NCBI GenBank assembly: GCA_029263195.1 | Contig: JAJCXX010000105.1 | Location: 1-57,268 of the forward strand | Direction of reading: 5' to 3' | DNA from: Acidimicrobiales bacterium | GTDB taxonomy: Bacteria; Actinomycetota; Acidimicrobiia; Acidimicrobiales; Aldehydirespiratoraceae | DNA length: 57,268 nucleotides | In this document: piece by piece, positions 15,977 to 26,484 of the stretch | How the letters are laid out: each line of letters opens with the position of its first letter | Numbering within the stretch: position 1 is the stretch's first letter | Notes under the pieces: model-generated | Databases searched by the model: none | Told to the model about the DNA's origin: nothing | What the model saw: the letters and a program-made list of their open reading frames with translations, nothing else | Translations under genes and position numbers: made by a program

Positions 15977-16357
15977 CTAGCTCCGAAGGATCGACTTCAG
16001 AAGCTGCTTCGCCACCGTGGTGTTCATCTCGTAGGCGGCCTTGGCTCCGCCCTCGCCGACCCGTTTCACGAGCCTGCCGTCGGTGACGGCAGCGAGACCG
16101 TCGAGACCGGCCAGGACGCGGTCGCGTGTCAGGTCGGTGGCCCGATATCCCATCTCGGTGAGCCCACGCACCAGGTCGTTGTCGGCAATGGCGGTGGGAG
16201 CCGACGCCGCAATGATTCGCAAGGCGTCCTTGGTGAGGTCGGCGCTGGCGTCGACCACCTCGGCGGCTGACCGGTCGGCCTCGACCGAATCGAGCCAGAC
16301 CTTCACCTGGCGAACCAGCTCGGGATGGGTTTCTGCGGTGAATCTGATTTCAGGCAC
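15977..16357 (-). CDS. Small conserved hypothetical protein (winged-helix-like)
   Basis: I do not recognise this 126-residue protein by name. From the GTG at 16357 it begins VPEIRFTAETHPELVRQVKVWL. The first half is helical and acidic; the second (ALRIIAASAPTAIADNDLVR onward) resembles a winged-helix fold with a basic wing (RLVKRVGEGGAKAAYEM) and a lysine-rich end. Longer in-frame starts exist upstream, but they lie inside the NUDIX gene and read as an out-of-frame translation, so I reject them. It sits between the NUDIX gene and guaB3 in the same direction with short gaps. DNA binding is a guess. Confidence 0.6.
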   Translation of the reverse strand: MPEIRFTAETHPELVRQVKVWLDSVEADRSAAEVVDASADLTKDALRIIAASAPTAIADNDLVRGLTEMGYRATDLTRDRVLAGLDGLAAVTDGRLVKRVGEGGAKAAYEMNTTVAKQLLKSILRS

Positions 16358-16388
16358 GGGTCGAGTGTAGGAGCTTCGGTGGTCGGGC

Positions 16389-17198
16389 TCAGGCAGGGCC
16401 GCCCAGGATGATGTCGTCGGTGCCGGTGGCCATGGCGAGAAGCTGTCGCAGCATCGCCGCGGTGGCGCCCCATACGGTGTCGTCAACGAGTTCGAAGAAG
16501 GTGATGGCCCGGAGTCCGTCCAAGGTGGGAATCGGCCAGAGTTCTTCGCGCCAGACGTCGTCTCGTAGCAGCTCGCCGAACGAAACATGGGTGATGGACT
16601 CGACCTCGTGGGGCGATGCGGTGAGTTGCGGGCAGTGGTCGGCCACCACGACGTAGGGGTGAACGACCGTTCGTGACCCGACCGTCATGAAGCTGTCCAG
16701 CTCACCGATCCGACGAAGCGCCGACGGGTCGAGGTCGACCTCCTCCATCGACTCGCGCAGCGCGGTGTGCCACAGGTCGGGGTCTTCGACGTCTCGGCGG
16801 CCGCCAGGGAACGACATCTCATGGGCGTGGTGGCGGAGATTCGGTGACCTCCGGGTGAGGACGACGTTGACCTCGGCGCCGAGTTCGTAGAGAACCACCA
16901 TCACCGCAGATTCGCCAGCGCCGACTGGTATGGCGCCGCCCCGGTGCGAAGGAACACGGTTGGACAGTGCCGCCGACACCTTGTCGATCGTGACGGACCG
17001 CCGGGCGGTGGTCAGGCCGGCCCATGGGGGCGGACCGCCGGGCAACGCCCCTGCTGGTCGGGGAATGATCTGAGGACCACCACGACCCTCCGGAGGCCTC
17101 AGGGAGCTTCCTCGATCAGCGACTTCAACAACACGGGGAGCCCACCGGTCTTGAGATTGCTCATGACCCGACCGGGGGGTGTGGTGCCGCTCTCCCAC
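16389..17198 (-). CDS. NUDIX hydrolase, CoA pyrophosphatase (NudL-like)
   Basis: This NUDIX enzyme probably cleaves CoA or acyl-CoA to phosphopantetheine and 3',5'-ADP. The NUDIX box reads GGRRDVEDPDLWHTALRESM followed by EEVDL, with the two-residue-longer spacing and the missing Gly that also occur in NudL. SFPGG precedes it as in the family. The start is unresolved. The segment PQIIPRPAGALPGGPPPWAG looks like a genuine family N-terminus, but the only standard start codon before it in frame is a GTG at 17198, lying inside the neighbouring 49-residue gene; a GTG at 16979 is the conservative alternative (196 residues). I give the longer frame and flag the first ~40 residues as doubtful. Confidence 0.85.
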   Translation of the reverse strand: MGERHHTPRSGHEQSQDRWAPRVVEVADRGSSLRPPEGRGGPQIIPRPAGALPGGPPPWAGLTTARRSVTIDKVSAALSNRVPSHRGGAIPVGAGESAVMVVLYELGAEVNVVLTRRSPNLRHHAHEMSFPGGRRDVEDPDLWHTALRESMEEVDLDPSALRRIGELDSFMTVGSRTVVHPYVVVADHCPQLTASPHEVESITHVSFGELLRDDVWREELWPIPTLDGLRAITFFELVDDTVWGATAAMLRQLLAMATGTDDIILGGPA

Positions 17199-17248
17199 TC
17201 GTTCCAGTCGTCGAGGAGCTTTTTCGGATCGGGTTCTGGAATCTCCAT
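17099..17248 (-). CDS. 49-residue conserved small protein
   Basis: A small acidic/basic protein that begins MEIPEPDPKKLLDDWNEWES and ends KTGGLPVLLKSLIEEAP. The pattern D-P-x-x-L-x-x-W-x-E-W-E-x-G-x-x-P-P-G-R-V-x-x-x-L-K-T-x-G-L-P is one I recall from short actinobacterial proteins, so I consider it real although its function is unknown. The ATG at 17248 gives 49 codons. It lies just upstream of the NUDIX gene, possibly overlapping its 5' end, and is divergent from the MFS gene at 17283 with only 34 bases between the starts. Confidence 0.65.
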   Translation of the reverse strand: MEIPEPDPKKLLDDWNEWESGTTPPGRVMSNLKTGGLPVLLKSLIEEAP

Positions 17249-17282
17249 GACGCTGAGGCTACCGACAAGGCAGACTCTCCCG

Positions 17283-18473
17283 ATGCCGAACAGACCCGAC
17301 CCTCGCCGGGTCACCCTTGTCTCGCTGGCCACCATGGTGGCCGCGGTGGCGCCGGTTCACTTGTTCGGAGCGCTCGCTCCGAAGATCCAGGCCGAGCTCG
17401 GATTCGGCGACACCGAGCAGGGCATCGCCATCGGAATCTTCTTCGCGGTCGCAGCCGGGTTCGCCATGTGGGGCGGATCGCTCACCGATCGCATCGGGCC
17501 CAGCCCGGCACTGCGGCTCGCCGCCGTGGCAACTGCCATCGGAGCGACCGTCGGGATGTTGGCCCCGTCCTATTCGGTGATCGTGCTTGCGTTGATTCTC
17601 GTCGCGGTCGGCAACGGCATCAGCCAGCCCGGCAACAACACGTTCATTTCTGGGGGCGTTCCAGCCCATCGACGAGGGATCGCGTTGGGAGTGAAACAGG
17701 CGGCTATTCCCACTTCGACAGGGCTGGCCGGCCTGGCGCTTCCCACCATCGCCGATTCACTCGGCTGGCGCTGGGCCTACGCCTTCACGATCATGCTGGC
17801 TCTCGCGGCGCTGGCCGCCATTCCTCACGTCGAACCACCAGCTCGCCGCCGCACTCGCGAGGAAAGCCGGGCGTTTCGTCCATCGAAGGGGCTCGTTCTG
17901 GTCGCTGCCGCCTCGGCGTCCGGTGCCGCGGCGGTCGCGTCGATCGGCGCCTTTCTCGTGCGTTCAGCCCAGGACGCGGGCTTTTCGGTGGCCGGGGCCG
18001 GCTATTTGCAGGTGATCGGCAGCGTTGCGCTCATCTCGACCAGGGTCGGCTGGGGGGCACTCATGGATCGGGTTGGCATCAGCAGATTCGCCTTCTCAAC
18101 CGGACTGATGATCGTGGGAGGATTCGGCTTTCCTCTACTGGCCACTGGCGATCACCGCCTGATGGTGGTCGGCGCCATTCTCGCCTACGGGGCCGGATGG
18201 TCCTGGCCCGGAGTGGTTCATCTCGGCACGGTGGAGCATCACCCCCACGCCACCGGATCGGCCTCCGGAATCGTTCAGGCCGCGATGTTCAGCGGGGCCA
18301 TGATCGGGCCGGTTCTGTTCGGTGCGGTCGCCGAGCACGCCAGCTTCGGTTCGGCCTGGATGATCTCAGCCGGCTTCATCTCGGTGGCAGCCATGGTCAT
18401 GGCCATGGCCACACGCGAACTCGACGGTCCTCGTCGGTCTGCCGAACCAGTCAAACAGGCCGCTCCAGACTGA
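17283..18473 (+). CDS. MFS transporter
   Basis: A 396-residue major facilitator protein with about twelve hydrophobic segments. The loop between helices 2 and 3 has the signature region GGSLTDRIGPSPALR, a variant of the MFS G-x-x-x-D-R-x-G motif; the loop 8-9 echo is GALMDRVGISR. The family resembles sugar- or organic-acid-type exporters, but substrate and direction cannot be told. The ATG at 17283 has no Shine-Dalgarno sequence; CAGACT-CTCCCG-ATG mirrors the TAGCTT-CTCCCG-ATG start of the LLM gene, so a leaderless transcript is possible. It converges with the next gene, leaving 3 bases. Confidence 0.9.
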   Translation: MPNRPDPRRVTLVSLATMVAAVAPVHLFGALAPKIQAELGFGDTEQGIAIGIFFAVAAGFAMWGGSLTDRIGPSPALRLAAVATAIGATVGMLAPSYSVIVLALILVAVGNGISQPGNNTFISGGVPAHRRGIALGVKQAAIPTSTGLAGLALPTIADSLGWRWAYAFTIMLALAALAAIPHVEPPARRRTREESRAFRPSKGLVLVAAASASGAAAVASIGAFLVRSAQDAGFSVAGAGYLQVIGSVALISTRVGWGALMDRVGISRFAFSTGLMIVGGFGFPLLATGDHRLMVVGAILAYGAGWSWPGVVHLGTVEHHPHATGSASGIVQAAMFSGAMIGPVLFGAVAEHASFGSAWMISAGFISVAAMVMAMATRELDGPRRSAEPVKQAAPD

Positions 18474-18476
18474 ATC

Positions 18477-20327
18477 TCAATTCGGGATCTGCCGGGCGAT
18501 CACCGAACGCAACAGTTCCACCGGAGTTCCGACAAACCCGACCGCCAGGATGAATCGATCGGACACACCAGTCGCCACGACCGGTTCGCGCAGAGTGTTG
18601 CTCACCTCTATCAGAGAGCCGTTGCTGGTCGAGTTCGGTGACGCCAGGAGAATATCGATCGCGTTCGACACCGCTGCTTCATCGACCAACTGAAACACGA
18701 ATACGCCGACGCCACCCGCTTCCGATATCGAATCGATCTGGACCGCACGCCTCACCTCCGTCCTCTGCAGATCGGGCAACCAGCCGGACAGAATGCTCGA
18801 AGCCACAACCGGGGCGAGGTCCGCGGCGAAACGCGCCGGGGCACGAAGGTTCACGATGTCTTCCGCGATGATGTCGAAGTCCGCTACGTGGGCGCTGTCG
18901 TGGAACGGAACGAGGCCGGATTCCTTGGCGCTGATCACCAGCCCTGATGCCATGGTCTCAGCGCTTCCGGTGACGGCCTCGACCGTGTCCTCGAGGCCCT
19001 GAGGCGAAAGAGATCGGAGTAGATCAAGAGTCGTCTCGAGGCCGGAACGCACAGGCGATACGAACCACCTGTCGTCGACGCGATGGGTGACAAGAGTGAA
19101 CTCCGCCGGTTCGGTGACCACCGGACCGATGTCGCCGAGCGCCGCCAGGAGCGAAAACATGGCGACCGGAGCGAAGTCATCGCCTCCACGTTCGCAGGAG
19201 TCGAAGTTGCTCTCCCCCGCGGCTCTGAAAGTGTCGACCGTCGTGCAACCATTCCCGATCATGATCTCGGTGCGGGTGGGGTTCCGATCGAAATCGATCC
19301 CCGACCACTCAGACAGCAATCGGCCGGCACCCATCGAAATCTGACCCGCCAGATCGAGCCTGGCGAACGATCCCTCGATCGCCTCGATCGTCACCGAGGC
19401 GAAATCGCCGCGACCGGAACCGTTGAGTTGGATCGAGTCGAGACTCCAGGAGGTACCTCCTTCCTCGCTGCGCTGCAACGCGTCGGTGGCAGTGGTCTCG
19501 AGCCGATCGAGAAACAGCGGTGAGTAGTCGTATAGCGCCGCCATCTCTTCCGGATCGAGCATGCCGATCGCGGTCCGCGGATCGAGCCGCAGCAGCTCAC
19601 CCAAGAGTCGCTCGACCGCTTCCTCGGGTGAATCGGCTCCGATCGCAACCGGTCGAGATGCCGCCGACGGAGACGGGGCGCCAGCCGCGACCCGGACCCG
19701 TTCAGCAATCGAGTACGAGAGGCTGACATACCAGCGTCCTCCCCGTTCGACGGCGACGATCGGCTGGGTCGATGAGATGGGCGAACTGACCACGGTGTCG
19801 AATCCGAGCCAATCAGCGGGGGCCTGATCGAGAGCCAGCGGGCCCAGAGGAAGATCTGAGACATCGACAAAGGCCGGGGACCTATTGCGATCGGCGAAAA
19901 CATGGGCAAGTCCCGGCTGGTTGACAACCGAGCGAAGCGAGGCATTGTCGAATCGCATGTCGATACCGGAGACAGACCGCAGGTCGAGACCCTCCGATAG
20001 CACGCGCAGACGCTTCAGCTCGTTGGTGATGTCGACTCCGGTCTCCAGCAGCACCACTCGTTCGGAAGGTTCGATAGTCTCGGCCGCCCCGAGCAGGTCC
20101 TCAGCCGAGAGTGCGACCAGCAGCTCCTCAACCGCCGCCTCGGGGCTGTCGGAACCACCCGAAGACCGTCCGGCGTTCACCGCCAACACCACCCCGCCGG
20201 CCACGAGGCCCACCGACGTCACGAGAGCCACGAGCCGAGCGAGAAGTCGACGGTGGGGACTCGGAGGATCGGCTCCGACCGGACCAATGATCGTGGCCCC
20301 ACCAGTATCTGGTTCCGGGTAGATCAC
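18477..20327 (-). CDS. Membrane-anchored repeat protein, paralogue B (unknown function)
   Basis: A 616-residue protein I cannot name. A cytoplasmic N-terminus of about 28 residues is followed by one hydrophobic anchor (~residues 29-51) and a large external part. That part has two related modules, each starting with a 'PE-AVE-LL--L' helix and an 'A--ML/IEP-E' helix: SPEAAVEELLVALSAEDLLG near 60 and SPEEAVERLLGELLRLDPRT near 243. GGRWYVSLSYSIAE and VTHRVDDRWFVSPVR look like the closing strands of NTF2-like folds, an inference. A C-terminal domain (~480-616) has a mixed alpha/beta look. It shares long stretches with the upstream gene at 20339, separated by 11 bases, so this is a tandem duplication in one operon. 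Confidence 0.8.
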   Translation of the reverse strand: MIYPEPDTGGATIIGPVGADPPSPHRRLLARLVALVTSVGLVAGGVVLAVNAGRSSGGSDSPEAAVEELLVALSAEDLLGAAETIEPSERVVLLETGVDITNELKRLRVLSEGLDLRSVSGIDMRFDNASLRSVVNQPGLAHVFADRNRSPAFVDVSDLPLGPLALDQAPADWLGFDTVVSSPISSTQPIVAVERGGRWYVSLSYSIAERVRVAAGAPSPSAASRPVAIGADSPEEAVERLLGELLRLDPRTAIGMLDPEEMAALYDYSPLFLDRLETTATDALQRSEEGGTSWSLDSIQLNGSGRGDFASVTIEAIEGSFARLDLAGQISMGAGRLLSEWSGIDFDRNPTRTEIMIGNGCTTVDTFRAAGESNFDSCERGGDDFAPVAMFSLLAALGDIGPVVTEPAEFTLVTHRVDDRWFVSPVRSGLETTLDLLRSLSPQGLEDTVEAVTGSAETMASGLVISAKESGLVPFHDSAHVADFDIIAEDIVNLRAPARFAADLAPVVASSILSGWLPDLQRTEVRRAVQIDSISEAGGVGVFVFQLVDEAAVSNAIDILLASPNSTSNGSLIEVSNTLREPVVATGVSDRFILAVGFVGTPVELLRSVIARQIPN

Positions 20328-20338
20328 GTGACCACTGG

Positions 20339-22342
20339 TCAGCGACTCAGTTGGAGCGCGACCAACTCACGAACCACGTCGGATTCGACGCCGATTCCCA
20401 AGATGAGTCGGCCATCTACCGCCACCAGCATCCGGGGCCTGTAGAACTCGGTGGACAACTTGACGATTCCGTCCGGACCCATCACCGATCCGGCAAAGGT
20501 CAACTGTTCGGCGACCACAAGATCGGCGACGGCGGGATCGACGAACTCGACAATCGTCAACCGAACCGAAAGATTCGAGACTGTCGATCCCGGCGAGTCG
20601 ACGTACAAGCTCCTTTGGATCTCATGACCACCTGTTTCGATTCCCCATCCTGCGAGAAAGCTCGCACCGACCTCACCGGCGATATCAGTCGCCGAGAACG
20701 CCGGCGTGTCCGGATTGACAAGATCGATGCCGGCAATGTCCTGAGCGCTCACCGGATCGACGGCGGGAACGTCGAACACCGTCACGGAAGGTGGAACGGT
20801 CGCCGAAACGGTGGGCGGACCAGCGGGCGTGTCGAAAGGCGAAACACCTGGTGTGGCAGATTCGAAAGACTGGTCGAACCCGGACTCGAAAGACTCGTCG
20901 AACCCGATGAAGATGCTCTCGAACGCATCCAGGGCATCAACCAGATCACTCGGCTCCAACGCCCTCATCCCGGTGAGGATGGCCGTGGTCGTCGTACGAA
21001 TCGGAGAAACGAACCACCTGCCGTCCACCCGATGCGTGACCACACCAAGAGAGGCCGGATCGACGAACGACGAACCCAGCGAGCCCAGTGGCCCCAGTGC
21101 TCCCAATCCCCCGATCGGGGCGATGCCGAAGAAGCCACCGTTGGTGCCGTTGATGCCATCGGCGTCATAGGCACGGCAACTGTCGAATCGATTGTCTTCG
21201 ACACTCGATTCCACTGTGGTGCACCCGTCCTCGATGGTGAGGGTCGTTCTGACGGACCTACCGGTGTAGTCAGGAGCGATCCACTCGACCACGAGTCGGT
21301 CTGAGTTCATCGACAGTCGACCGCCGAAGTCGGGCGATGAGGCCGACATGTCGATCCCGCCGATCGTCACCGTGGCGATGTCGCCATCGGTCGAACTCGA
21401 CAACGAGATCGAATCGAGGCTCCACACAACGCGGCTGCGATCGGCCTCCTCGAGGAGGTCGTTGGCGGCCCTCTCCGCATCGTCCAAGAACAACGGCGCG
21501 TAGTCGTAGAGCGCAGCCAGTTCCTCGGGATCGAGCATGCCGATGACGGTGCGCGGGTCGAGCCGGATGACCTCACGAACGAGTCTGTCGACGGCAGCCT
21601 CCGGAGTCTCGGCCCCAATTGGCGCCAGCGCCTCAGAAGCTGATGGAACAGCACTTCGACTGGATATTCGTGCGTTCTCGGCAAGGGAGTACCAGAGGCT
21701 CACGTACCAGCGGCCATCGCGCTCCACCACCGCCACCGGTTTCGAGGAGTTGAGCGGTGAGCTGACCGATTCCGTGAGGACGAGCCAATCTTCGGGAGCC
21801 CGATCAAGGATCAACCTTCCCAGCGGCATCTTCGACACGTCGACCGTCAGACTGGTGTTTCCACCGTCGATGAACACCTGGGTGATGTCGTCTCGGATCG
21901 GCACCGACCGAAGGGCCAGGTCGTCGAACCTGAGTTCGACCCCCAACAGTGCACTGAGGTCGAGATCGGGAGACAGGACCTCCAAACGCACCAACTCCCC
22001 GGCAACGTCGATTCCAGCCTCGACGAGAGTGGCCCGCTCCGTCGGCTCGATGACCTCGGCGGCTCCGAGGAGATCTCCGGCCGACAACGATGCCAGCAGC
22101 TTCTCGACCGCTTCCTCGGGGCCGTCGGATCCACCGGTGGAGGTTCCCGCGCTCACCACGAGAACGGCGCCACCGCCGAGCAGTGCCAACGACAACGTCA
22201 CCGCAACCAGACGTCCGATCAGGCGGCTCTTGGGGGTCGGCTCCGCTGCCCCAACGGGGGCCACTGCCACCTCTCCTCCGAAAGGGTCGGAAATCGGCAC
22301 ATCTCGGGGCGGTCCCGGCCGCCAATCACCCGGGTCGGTCAT
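20339..22342 (-). CDS. Membrane-anchored repeat protein, paralogue A (unknown function)
   Basis: A 667-residue protein, paralogous to the downstream gene at 18477. It has a Pro-rich cytoplasmic N-terminus, one hydrophobic anchor (~45-66), then two modules starting at GPEEAVEKLLASLSAGDLLG and TPEAAVDRLVREVIRLDPRT. Shared marks with the paralogue include IGMLDPEE, ALYDY, PLFLD, a GCTTV pair, GRWYVSL and VTHRVDGRWFVSP. It differs by a Gly-rich stretch (GIAPIGGLGALGPLGSLG) and a Phe/Ser/Pro-rich low-complexity segment around residues 470-520. No enzyme motif is visible; the position suggests an envelope protein. It starts 3 bases after the small membrane protein gene, indicating one operon. Confidence 0.8.
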   Translation of the reverse strand: MTDPGDWRPGPPRDVPISDPFGGEVAVAPVGAAEPTPKSRLIGRLVAVTLSLALLGGGAVLVVSAGTSTGGSDGPEEAVEKLLASLSAGDLLGAAEVIEPTERATLVEAGIDVAGELVRLEVLSPDLDLSALLGVELRFDDLALRSVPIRDDITQVFIDGGNTSLTVDVSKMPLGRLILDRAPEDWLVLTESVSSPLNSSKPVAVVERDGRWYVSLWYSLAENARISSRSAVPSASEALAPIGAETPEAAVDRLVREVIRLDPRTVIGMLDPEELAALYDYAPLFLDDAERAANDLLEEADRSRVVWSLDSISLSSSTDGDIATVTIGGIDMSASSPDFGGRLSMNSDRLVVEWIAPDYTGRSVRTTLTIEDGCTTVESSVEDNRFDSCRAYDADGINGTNGGFFGIAPIGGLGALGPLGSLGSSFVDPASLGVVTHRVDGRWFVSPIRTTTTAILTGMRALEPSDLVDALDAFESIFIGFDESFESGFDQSFESATPGVSPFDTPAGPPTVSATVPPSVTVFDVPAVDPVSAQDIAGIDLVNPDTPAFSATDIAGEVGASFLAGWGIETGGHEIQRSLYVDSPGSTVSNLSVRLTIVEFVDPAVADLVVAEQLTFAGSVMGPDGIVKLSTEFYRPRMLVAVDGRLILGIGVESDVVRELVALQLSR

Positions 22343-22345
22343 GAG

Positions 22346-22765
22346 TCATGTCTCCGTCGTCGCCTCAAACAGCAGCATCATCGCACATATCGACGCGATC
22401 GCCCCAGCGGTTGAACCTCCGATCGCCCCCCAGGCGAGGCGCAGAGGCGTTCGGGACACGACGACCGAAGCAACGATCAGAATCGGGCCTGAGGCCACCA
22501 GCGAAAGGGCCGCCATCCGGGGCCGATCCCAGCTGGCTGCCAGTAGTCCTGCCGACGCAGAAACCGTTACCCCCACCACCGCCGCGCCCACAAGCACCAC
22601 TTCGAATCCGCTCAGCAGGTCGAGAGCACGCGCCGATGAGATCAACTCAAACATGGAACGGTCGACCTGCCCACTCCGAGCCCACGGAGCCAATAGCGAC
22701 AGGGCCGCCACCAACGCGGCGACGACGGCCACCCACAACCACAAGAGCTCGCGTCTGGCCCACAT
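22346..22765 (-). CDS. Four-helix membrane protein of unknown function
   Basis: A 139-residue integral membrane protein with about four hydrophobic segments (from ~9, ~47, ~76 and ~105). It begins MWARRELLWLWVAVVAALVA. The ATG at 22765 is preferred because a longer in-frame TTG start falls in the right flank of the groEL terminator. It is first in a three-gene operon with the two large paralogous anchored proteins (gaps of 3 and 11 bases), so it may form a membrane complex with them. No family is recognised. Confidence 0.7.
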   Translation of the reverse strand: MWARRELLWLWVAVVAALVAALSLLAPWARSGQVDRSMFELISSARALDLLSGFEVVLVGAAVVGVTVSASAGLLAASWDRPRMAALSLVASGPILIVASVVVSRTPLRLAWGAIGGSTAGAIASICAMMLLFEATTET

Positions 22766-22797
22766 TCCCCGAACGCTAACCGGGGTCGAAACGAACA

Positions 22798-22838
22798 ACG
22801 GCCCGAGCCTCCCAGAAAGTCCCAGGGGCTCGGGCCGT
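22798..22838 (-). terminator. Rho-independent terminator after groEL
   Basis: A perfect 12-bp inverted repeat, ACGGCCCGAGCC (22798-22809) and GGCTCGGGCCGT (22827-22838), encloses a 17-base loop. On the minus strand it is followed by TGTTCGTTT. It lies 48 bases after the groEL stop and closes the long minus-strand cluster. Confidence 0.9.
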
Positions 22839-22885
22839 TGACAGATCAGTGATGACCGACAGAGTCGGAGATCAGCGACAGAGGA

Positions 22886-24842
<1,957 letters not shown>

Positions 24843-24863
24843 GGTCTCCTCCGAATTCTTGCG

Positions 24864-24890
24864 TTAGCACTCTCTAATGCCGAGTGCCAA
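24864..24890 (-). promoter_or_regulatory. CIRCE operator (HrcA binding site)
   Basis: TTAGCACTC (24864-24872), a 9-base spacer and GAGTGCCAA (24882-24890) match the CIRCE consensus TTAGCACTC-N9-GAGTGCTAA with a single mismatch. It lies 21 bases upstream of the groES start and overlaps the -10 of the predicted promoter by one base. Confidence 0.95.
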
Positions 24891-24918
24891 CGATAGGACG
24901 GCCGGACCTCAGCAACAA
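24890..24918 (-). promoter_or_regulatory. groESL promoter
   Basis: On the minus strand TTGTTG (24918-24913), a 17-base spacer and TATCGT (24895-24890) form a housekeeping-type promoter. The -10 abuts CIRCE, so bound HrcA would block it or the transcript start. Confidence 0.65.
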
Positions 24919-24966
24919 CCACGAATTCGCGGTGCAGTCCTCATTTTCGTCGACGCGGTCGCGTAC

Positions 24967-26484
24967 TCACAGGGCGGGCAGGCGAAGCGACGGATCGGCT
25001 CCCAGATCCAGTGGCGATGGACCGTCAGCTCTCAGTCGGTGCCAAGCCACGGCCGCGACCATGGCGGCGTTGTCTGTGCACATTTCACGGCTGGGCAGGA
25101 ACGCCCTCAACCCGTCGGCCTCGCACGCTTCGATCACACATTGACGAAGCCGTGCATTCGCCGCCACCCCGCCCGCCAGGCACAGGCCTTTCGCCCCGTG
25201 TTCCCGAGCGGCCCGGCGCGCCTTGGTGACGAGCACGTCGGCCACCGCCTCTTGAAACGACGCAGCCAGATCCTCGATCGGAGTGTCGGGATTGTGCCGC
25301 AGATGGTTGACCACCGACGTCTTGACTCCGCTGAACGAGAAATCCCAGCCGTCGGACATCATCGCTCTCGGGAATCGAATGGCATCGCGATCGCCCTTGG
25401 CGCTCAACTTGTCGATGATCGGACCACCCGGATATCCCAGACCAATGTGGCGAGCCACCTTGTCGAAGGCCTCACCCGCCGCGTCGTCGAGAGTCGAACC
25501 CAGCACCCGGTAGCGGAGGTCGCCCTCCATCAGTATCAACATGGTGTGGCCTCCCGACACCAGCAGGACCACCAACGGCATCTCGAGGTCGGGTTCCTCC
25601 AGGAATGCTGCGTAGAGGTGGGCCTCCAGGTGGTTGATCCCGATGAAGGGAACCTCCCACACCAACGACATCGCCTTGGCTGCCGACACTCCCACGAGCA
25701 GCGCCCCCACCAGACCGGGGCCGTGCGTTGCCGCCACCGCGTCGACATCTTCTCCATCGACTCCAGCTTCGGTGAGGGCCGCTCCCACCACCGGCAGGAT
25801 CGATTCGACATGGGCTCGGCTCGCGACCTCCGGAACCACTCCACCGAACCGAGCGTGGATCTCGATCTGACTCGATACGACCGACGAGCGGACCTCTCGC
25901 CCCCCGCGAACCACTGCCGCCGCCGTCTCATCACACGATGTCTCTATGCCGAGGATTCCTTGCTGTGTTGTCGGCCCAGCGAATCCGGGAATCTGGGATC
26001 GGATCTCGTCGAGGCGGCGGGCCAATTCCGGCGACTGCAAGTCGTCCAACCACATGATGATTCCGTCGTCGGTCGGCGTCGTGTAGTAGCCGCGGCGAAC
26101 CCCGGCCGGAGAGAAACCGAATCGTGAATACAACCGCTGGGTCCGCCGGTCGGCGGCCCTGACTTCGAGCGTGGCCGACGACGATCCGGCTCTCACAGCC
26201 TCGTCGAGCAGAGCCAACACCAAACTCGACGCGATGCCTTCTCCTTGGCGTTGTGGGAGAACCGCGACGGTGGTCAGGTGGACCTCGTCGAGGGCGTACA
26301 TCGACCCGGCATGACCGACCACCTCGAGCTCGTCGAGGGCCACGAGATGGGACCGATCGACATCTTCGATCTCCTTGATCCACATGGATCGGGTCCATGG
26401 CCGGGCGTAGACCCGTGAGTCGATGGCCATTACGGCATCGACATGACCACTGGTCATGGCCGCCAGTTCGGGCTCAGCGGTCAT
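24967..26484 (-). CDS. tsaD: Fused RimI-type N-acetyltransferase and tRNA threonylcarbamoyltransferase TsaD
   Basis: A 505-residue bifunctional protein. Residues ~1-150 are a GNAT domain of the RimI type (acetyl-CoA loop QRQGEGIASSL near 78, C-terminal RLYSRFGFSPAG motif), which in other bacteria acetylates the N-terminus of ribosomal S18. Residues ~176-505 are TsaD, which transfers threonylcarbamoyl to A37 of ANN-decoding tRNAs. It has GIETSCDETAAAVV, the metal-binding HLEAH (H285, H289), the SGGHTMLI segment and CTDNAAMVA near the end. rimI and tsaD are usually separate adjacent genes; here one frame with no internal stop. The ATG overlaps the tsaB stop (ATGA). tsaC is elsewhere. Both enzymes act in translation. 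Confidence 0.95.
   Translation of the reverse strand: MTAEPELAAMTSGHVDAVMAIDSRVYARPWTRSMWIKEIEDVDRSHLVALDELEVVGHAGSMYALDEVHLTTVAVLPQRQGEGIASSLVLALLDEAVRAGSSSATLEVRAADRRTQRLYSRFGFSPAGVRRGYYTTPTDDGIIMWLDDLQSPELARRLDEIRSQIPGFAGPTTQQGILGIETSCDETAAAVVRGGREVRSSVVSSQIEIHARFGGVVPEVASRAHVESILPVVGAALTEAGVDGEDVDAVAATHGPGLVGALLVGVSAAKAMSLVWEVPFIGINHLEAHLYAAFLEEPDLEMPLVVLLVSGGHTMLILMEGDLRYRVLGSTLDDAAGEAFDKVARHIGLGYPGGPIIDKLSAKGDRDAIRFPRAMMSDGWDFSFSGVKTSVVNHLRHNPDTPIEDLAASFQEAVADVLVTKARRAAREHGAKGLCLAGGVAANARLRQCVIEACEADGLRAFLPSREMCTDNAAMVAAVAWHRLRADGPSPLDLGADPSLRLPAL

Noticed and set aside
21537..22841. A 434-codon plus-strand frame opposite the paralogue A gene and running through the groEL terminator.
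   Set aside because: Low-complexity Ser/Arg/Thr composition, no motif, and it spans a terminator.
24877..26127. A 416-codon plus-strand frame opposite tsaD.
   Set aside because: Composition is typical of a shadow frame and it would cross CIRCE and the groES promoter.
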